Origin: Sanghuangporus weigelae
Taxonomy: Eukaryota; Basidiomycota; Agaricomycetes; Hymenochaetales; Hymenochaetaceae
Reading direction: 5' to 3'
Length of the DNA stretch: 64,000 bases
Assembly (NCBI GenBank): GCA_033182465.1
Contig: CP137319.1
Span: forward strand, 1,488,001-1,552,000
Below the pieces are notes generated by a model. That model did not search any database, was not told the origin of the DNA, and saw nothing but the letters and a program-made list of their open reading frames with translations. This document shows positions 58,001-64,000 of the stretch, one piece after another; position 1 is the stretch's first letter; each line of letters begins with the position of its first letter. The position numbers and the translations under genes were made by a program.

Positions 58001-61000
58001 ATCGATACTATGTCGCGGACGATGCAGAGGGCGGCGCTGCGGGAGCTGCGGCAGAGACTCTGCACTATCATTACCTTCCGCATCCTTGAGCAGGTGCGCA
58101 GCAAGTCGCGGAGGGGACGCGGCAAGCGGGCTGGAGGACAATACGCGCTCAGCCTCGGCTCGATGATACGCGATCCCAGAGCCTGAACCGGGACTGGAAC
58201 GCGGAGGGGAACCGGAATTGAAAGCCTGGACGAAATCGTCCGGCCACTTTCCTTTTCCGAGCTGAATTGCCTGCGGTCGGCGCTTCGGCTCCGGAGCCGC
58301 TTCCCCACTAGAACCACCCGCTGCTGCTATGCCGTCTTCCGCCTCTTCCGCGACGCGACTCAGGTCAATAACCGCAGCCTCACTCGGTCGTCGGTCACGC
58401 AGCTGTGGCTTCTTCAACAGCGAGGTCGAAACAACAAATCCAGACGATTGCGCGCTACCAGAAGATATCTCGTCCCAAAGCGACACGGACGCGGACGCTT
58501 CCGAAGCGGATCCCCGCACACTAACATCCGCACGGTAATTTTCAGAAGGCGCTACAGATGTCGCGACTGTCGTCGCAGTCCTTATTGTACCAAACTGCGT
58601 GGAAGCGCGATAACCACCTGTAGAGTCCCTTGGACGACTGGCTGCAAGCAGCGATGAGGGAGCCGTGCTCTGCGTTGTCTGTGTTGTCTCGCTCGCCAGA
58701 GATACACGCCCAGGAATCGGGGGCACGGGTGGTATTGCGGATGGTTTCGGAGGTACAGCAGGCGCTATGGAAAGCGTACTGTGCGTCTTGTGATGACTTG
58801 CAGCATCATAGAACTTCTCGTGCGCGTCTTCCTCGACATCCGAATCAGACCCAGAATCAGTCGCGAGTGCCGACTCATCTTCAAGCTTTCCTTTCAACGG
58901 CAACCTGCCTCTCGCCGATTGGATTTCTGTATTTGCCGACGCGCCAGAACCGGATCTTGAACCATCTCCTTCCTTTTGTCGCTCCTTGCTCTTGTTGCTC
59001 TTTGACCGCTTTCCAGACGTACTCCCTGCTTTACTTGAATTCGCGCGATCGGGAGAGACAGTGCCAGAACCAGTGTCTTCACCAGCAACAGTCGAAAGGG
59101 CAGGACTCGGGGGACTCCAGCGCTTTACCTTTCTTCTCAGACCGGGACTGGAGCTAAGCGCAGGCGGAGATGCAGAGCGCTGTAGAGTTGATAGGTTTGG
59201 AGTCGATGATGATGCGCCTTTTGCACGAGTACCGTACGGACTATTCGTGGGCTGCTTTTCTTGGCCACCACCCAGCAGAATCTTTCGAGCGACTCGCTCA
59301 GCTGCCGCATCCTCACCAGCGCGAGCTACGACGGCAACAATCGCTCGTGCGACACGGAACAGCGCGTCCGGTGTAGACTTGATAAGGTCATCTCTCTCAA
59401 ACAGTTCGGATGCAGGAATACCGAACGGTCCAGCAGCTGCAGCGAGAAACTTGGTCGCGTTGGAAGACGACTTGAAACCATCTTCGTAAGGGTCAACACG
59501 AGGTATCGTGCCTGGTCGCAACTTGTTCGCAAGTCTATATAAATAAATGTAAAATCAGTTGGGGAATACCGGAAGCCATGTAAGTACGTACTGGCAAAGA
59601 ACATAGCCATCTCTGACTGCCTCAGCAAACACGCGCCTCTCGCGCTCTTCGCCTGCGGAATTCACGCTCCCTACAACCGCGCCAGCTCCGACAAGACTGA
59701 CTGCACTCCCACCATATGGACCACCGAGCCTGACGCGTTCGGCGCGTGCAAGTAATCTGAGACGGGCCTCGCACTCGTCCCAAATTTCCGGCGTCCATGC
59801 CTCCTGTGCGAGCGTAGGAGCAGATGTACTGCTTGGAAATAATGCATGTAGCGGTGTCGTCGGCTGTGAAGAGGAGGAAGGTGATGAAGGCGAACGAGGA
59901 ATCGCTCGTGGTCGAGGACCATTGAGTTCACGCAAGAGAAGAGACGCAGCATGCCGAATGATGTCCCGGTGTCCTGCAGACAACGGCGGAGCAGGCGACG
60001 TCGCTCGTCGAACGGCTCCGGCTCCGGCTCCCGATTGGGACGGCGATCGCGAGCGGTCCGCTTCAGCACGTGAAAGCACGAGGGACGACGCGCTCGCGGA
60101 CGCGCGTGAGCGCGTTTGTGCCTGTTGCTGTGCCTGCTGCTGCTGCTGCTGCTGCTTTTCCCTCTCACGCTCGAGCGATTGCGCACGCGTCGACTCGACA
60201 CGAGAGCGCGAGCTGCTCGTGGGTGCCGCGTGCGAAGGTGCTCCCGTCGGCGTCGTGCGTCCCGTCCCATTCCCATTAGTGACAGTCGTCACACTTCCTA
60301 CAGATGGCCGTCTTCGCTCTGGTCTTTCTGGCGGCTTTTCTTTCTCAGCGAGGCTTGATGTTGATGACAGCGAAGATGGTTCCATCGGCAGGCTTGTCGT
60401 GCTCGCGCTGCGTATCCCCGATCCGCCCGGCTGCGACATGACGCTCCGGAGCCGCAGTCTGCTCGCGGCATTCACTCCTGCGCTCGGACTTAGCGGCGGT
60501 CGCGAAGGTCGTGGCGGTATAGGAGAAGCGTTCCGTGGCGTTTGACTCTGAGAAGCAAGGGACGTCGGCGTGGTCGGCGAAGGAGGAATTGATCGCGCAG
60601 GAATGGGGTTCGGGACTGAGCGACTGAGTGTATGCGGTGAGGACGACGTGCTGGAACTCGTTCCGGCTGAATGAGAGGTGGCCTGGATAGGTGCAGGGCG
60701 GGGCCGCGTGCGAGGAGCGAGCGGTGGCGCGGGTGAGGGGACCGGTGCTATTCCTGGAGATGGCGTGGTGTTCGGAGTCGAAGCAGCACCGTTCGATAAC
60801 GTGTGAGAAGCAGAGGACGAAGGCGAGGAGAGCGAAGGTGAGGAAGGTGATGTCAGCTTGATGCGAGAGCGCGACTCGGTCGGAGATATGCGCGAGGGTG
60901 GTGATGGCGAGGGCGGCGTGTGTTTTCGCGGCGGCGGGGGAGGAGGGGGCGATGACGCACGTATTGTTTCTTTTTCTTCTTCTCGATCGCGATCTCGGTC

Positions 61001-61963
61001 ACGTCGCGTGGCCGAGGTCGACGTTGTTGAGGTGGAAACGTCGAGGGCTGATGTGGAAGCCGACGGATGCGAGGTAAGCGAGGGAGCGAGGAAGGACCAC
61101 TTCTTAGAGCGCGTGCGCGTCGTTGTCGGATCCTCCTTCTCTTTCCTGTCCCTGTCTCTGTCACTATCTTTAACCGACTTGTCGCGTTCCTTGCGCAGCT
61201 TCGTCGGACCTGATATTGAGATTGACAGAGGCGGGGAGGACGAGTGCGAGGAAGTAGTAGTAGCAGGCGCACCGGCGGAAGTGACGACCTCTGGTCGAGT
61301 AGCCTCTCGACTCGACAGTCTTCGTAGACCCACCTTGCTCTCGAGCCTGCGAAGTCCACCACTGAAGCGCGAGGTCGACGCGCGGTCACTTGCAGCAACA
61401 ACAGGAGCGTCGAGTTTCTCCCTCTCCCTCTCCTCCGAGAGACGCCGTCGCTCGCGTTCGCGTTCGCGCTCCCGATCGCGACTACGCTCGACACCGACAA
61501 AGTCGACCGAGGCACGGTGCTTGCCCTTTGGCGAGGAGGCCGGGGGTGGCATAGGCATAGGCAAAGAGGCCCCTGCCCTGTGCGGCTGTGCTGAAAGTGG
61601 AGCTGTAGTTGGAGAAGGAGAGTAGTGTGTATTAGTAGTAGCAGAGCTGGCAGAAGGTTTTTGGTGCGAAGCCGGGATTGGTGAGGATGCCGACGAGGCC
61701 GGTGATTGCTGTGGATGAGAGGAGTGGGGCTGCTGCTCCCTGCGGGACCTGGTGCTGGCAGCAGCAGCGGCTCGGAGGGTGTGTTCGAGAGACGTACGGA
61801 GCCTACGGAACGTCTTGTTCTGAGCGTTGGTGGCTTGCTCAGCGTCAGGAGCGATAGCTGAGCTCGGACCGGCTCCAGGAGAGGAGGAGGAAGAGGCGGA
61901 TGAGGGAGGAAGAGAGTGTGATAGAGAGATGGATACATGGACAGGCGGCGGGGAGACAGCCAT
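55062..61963 (-). CDS. CDC15: Very large Cdc15/SepH-type septation protein kinase with CH and C1 domains and a C-terminal CaaX-like box
   Basis: Seven minus-strand exons (61963-59592, 59534-57479, 57417-57188, 57072-56810, 56749-56624, 56554-56099, 56038-55062) encode 2159 aa. Residues 1 to about 740 are low-complexity Ser/Pro/Arg. A calponin-homology-like domain lies near 760-860 (REAVRDGYVLCQ-type region, then LANKLRPGTIPRVDPYEDGF). The kinase is at about 1476-1740: CIGRGQFGSVYRAL, VAVKRIRLEG, NDVVHCDLKAANILTTKTGN, LSDFGVSLNL, PNWMAPEVIELKGA. Catalytic residues are intact. A C1 zinc domain follows near 1820-1870 (H-X12-C-X2-C, CEECALIAHARC). The protein ends CVLQ, a CaaX form. SepH/Cdc7/Cdc15 kinases head the septation initiation network that triggers cytokinesis. 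All joins are in phase. Confidence 0.88.
60121..60160 (-). repeat. CAG-type trinucleotide run coding polyglutamine in the CDC15-type kinase
   Basis: On the minus strand this codes KQQQQQQQAQQQAQ near residue 605. A trinucleotide tract inside a coding exon may differ in length between strains. Confidence 0.7.
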
Positions 61964-63504
61964 AGGGAACCTTCCCTGGCCTTCGTCTCAGCTGGCAGTA
62001 CTTGATAGTAGTAGTGGTAGTCAAGATCGCATCTAATAAGCATATCCTGTAGACGGGATGGAGGGCAGGGAAGAGCGAGGCAGCAAGGCGATAGGATATG
62101 ACGTGCGTCAATTCAGCGATGCACTATTTATTCAAGTGCAAGTGCAAAGATCAGATCCTGTGTTTCCCATCGTCGTCCATCGCCGGCGGCGTCTCCGGCC
62201 CACGTTCCACGTCCGCGACGCATCCACATGTACTCTCTATGCGTGGCTAGCCTTTGTTCGCTACAAGTGGACTGTTGTGCCCTAGTACTGTTACTTCCTA
62301 TGTCCTAGTCTAGTCTCATTTACTGTGCCTTACTATTGGCTGCCGTGTGCCCGACTCCACCGCCGCCCTCGCCGTGTTCCTGCGCCGCTCTAGTAATCTC
62401 TTCGCGAAGAACCCCGCTCTCTGGGGGACACCTACCGCGGGGATGTCCCATTCCCATTCCCATGCTCTCTGACAAATCCGGAAAGCCCTCAGAAGTCAGA
62501 AGCGAGAAGCCCTCCATCCACTTGGGTCTCACTCGTTGTGACTTATCCCCACGTGTAATTTCAGTCTCTTCTGTCTAGTGCAGCGCTCCTCCTGACGCTA
62601 TCCCGTATGCGGTCGGGCACTTTGCGTAACAGACGCGCTCACGCTCGCGCGTATTGGAATGCGCGTGATCCCTCCTGTTTCGGAGAGATCCCCTCGCGCA
62701 TATGATCGGAATGACGCATCGCGTCTATTCGCATCGGCCCACTGCCGATATCCTCATTCAATCTCTTGCCCTTGCCATTGGAGATCACGGCATCGCCTTG
62801 GATTGGAGCAAGCCCACTCATTATTCTCCCTTGACGCATTCCCATATCGAGCTTCCTTCCCTCAAGAAGCGTCCGTGTACTATGCCGACTGACTCTTATT
62901 CTATTCTTATTTGTCTACCGGGGACAACTAACCTTCCTCTCTTCCAGAAGAATCCCGTTCAGCCCACGTGTGTCGGGACATATTCACTGATCTGATCATG
63001 ACAAGCATGCCGTATCTGTAATCTGACGCTTGTGCTGAGTCATTTGTTCAAAACCCCGGCAGAAGATGCACGGATCGGACGGAACGGATGGGACTTTGAT
63101 AACGGTGGATCCAAACGAGAGGTCGCAGAACGACTTGCCCCCGCCCCGGAATGACTAGCACCTCGTCTCGTCTTCTTCTTATCAAATAGCTGTCTCTCGC
63201 CGATGTACGGCTACGACAGCGACGGCGCAGATCGTACCGGACATCTCACCCTTCCTCACGCTACGTACCAGTGCGACGTGCATACCCTAGAGAAAGAAAG
63301 AAAGCAGGCGTTTTCTGTTTCTCTTTTTCCTTCGTGCTTTCCTTTTTTTCCATTTGTCTCCTGCAGGTCGAGCTTCCATTTCACCCGTCCAATATAATAC
63401 TTACAGGCATATGTCTGTCTTCCTAAATAGAAGAATAGAAGAAACGCGCTGACTTTGAAACCATCGACTGAAAGTGGTATGTAGTAAGGTAATCTCTTAC
63501 TCTA
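61964..63504. other. Region upstream of the CDC15-type kinase, no gene recognised
   Basis: About 1.5 kb with no supported gene. Short frames at 62336-62578 (plus) and 62639-62845 (minus) lack recognisable motifs. It should include the kinase promoter and perhaps a long 5' leader. Pyrimidine-rich tracts occur near 63330 (tttctctttttcc). Confidence 0.4.
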
Positions 63505-64000
63505 CTTACATGGCGACGGACCTGCTTCTCCTGGACCTGGAACATCCACGGAGCGTCCAATCTTTCTCGACCTTCCTCCATGGAGAATTTGAAATTATAG
63601 GCCGAAGCTGACTATTCTGTACTGGAATTCCAGAAGAACATATACATGGTGATAATGTGAGTACTCTATGTATGTGTTGCGGTAGTTGGATTTCTTATCC
63701 GATGGTGGTTATGTTCATACTTGGCACGGATCCAACAAATACATGTTCAATTGCTTTTGCCTTACATGGTGACAACTTGCTTCTCCTGGATATACGGTAT
63801 CGTTCTGTTGCTTTGCATAGAATCCAGAGTCTTCATTTCCGTGCAGGCTTTCTCCGAGGAGAATTTGAAGTTCTCGGCTGGCCTCTACTGTATGCAACAG
63901 ATTCCAGAGTCAGAGACTTCATTTCCGTCAAACCTTTCTCCGAGGAGAACTTGATGTTCTTTGTCAACGCTGACTCTCTGCAATTCTATCTAGGAAGGCA
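63505..64000. repeat. Degenerate tandem repeat running off the right edge
   Basis: Two copies of cttacatgg.gac..cttgct-like sequence followed by tctcctgga lie at 63505 and 63761. A linked segment with gagaa.ttga then ttct or ttat appears three times, at about 63580, 63860 and 63944 (for example ttctccgaggagaatttgaa). The unit looks like roughly 90-256 bp and is diverged. Its nature is unknown; it may be part of a larger repeat continuing beyond the window. Confidence 0.5.

Noticed and set aside
57685-58317. 210-codon minus-strand open frame
   Set aside because: Alternative frame inside exon 2 of the kinase gene with no recognisable domain.
60858-61625. 255-codon plus-strand open frame
   Set aside because: Antisense shadow of the Ser/Arg-rich first exon of the kinase gene; low complexity only.
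60853-62043. 396-codon minus-strand open frame
   Set aside because: It overlaps the first exon of the CDC15-type kinase in another frame of the same strand. Its Arg/Pro/Ser composition follows from the repetitive coding sequence, and it has no domain or splice partner.
62336-62578. 80-codon plus-strand frame with Pro-rich start
   Set aside because: Short and low complexity, in the upstream region of the kinase gene, with no supporting signals.

Overview
The window is nuclear DNA of a filamentous basidiomycete, most likely an Agaricomycete. Genes sit on both strands, are split by many introns of about 45-75 nt, and most translate into intact proteins that resemble basidiomycete members of conserved eukaryotic families. 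All exon joins given here were worked out by eye from splice signals, reading phase and family conservation. No search was run.

Left part (1-17.4 kb): the N-terminal end of PAF1 (minus, cut by the window edge) diverges from SFH5, a Sec14-like lipid transfer protein. An unrecognised six-exon gene follows, then an intact 528-aa cytochrome P450. The P450 lies between two diverged 1.35-1.46 kb direct repeats, with degraded or uncertain coding material around 8.2-9.0 and 11.0-11.8 kb. Next come a basidiomycete-type protein of unknown function, the histone chaperone NASP and the proline-synthesis enzyme PRO2.

Middle part (17.9-46.6 kb) is a dense run of housekeeping genes: an AP180/CALM endocytic adaptor, a protein with an MLKL-like N-terminus joined to a degenerate kinase fold, sterol reductase ERG4, sorting nexin MVP1, the vacuolar TRP channel YVC1, transcription regulator BYE1, O-mannosyltransferase PMT4, splicing factor PRP4 and the MBF transcription factor MBP1. 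Several are divergent pairs sharing promoters of about 200-380 bp. Conserved proteins in this block support four GC-AG introns and several micro-exons of 8-15 nt.

Right part (46.6-64 kb): a gene-poor stretch of about 4.9 kb with decayed coding fragments, then an unrecognised basic (probably nuclear) protein, a tail-anchored coiled-coil protein, and a very large (2159 aa) Cdc15/SepH-type septation kinase carrying a CH domain, a kinase, a C1 zinc domain and a C-terminal CaaX-like box. The last 2 kb hold no gene I can support and end in short degenerate repeats.

The two items most worth following up are the MLKL-like pseudokinase (21.4-24.2 kb) and the CH-kinase-C1-CaaX septation kinase (55.1-62.0 kb).
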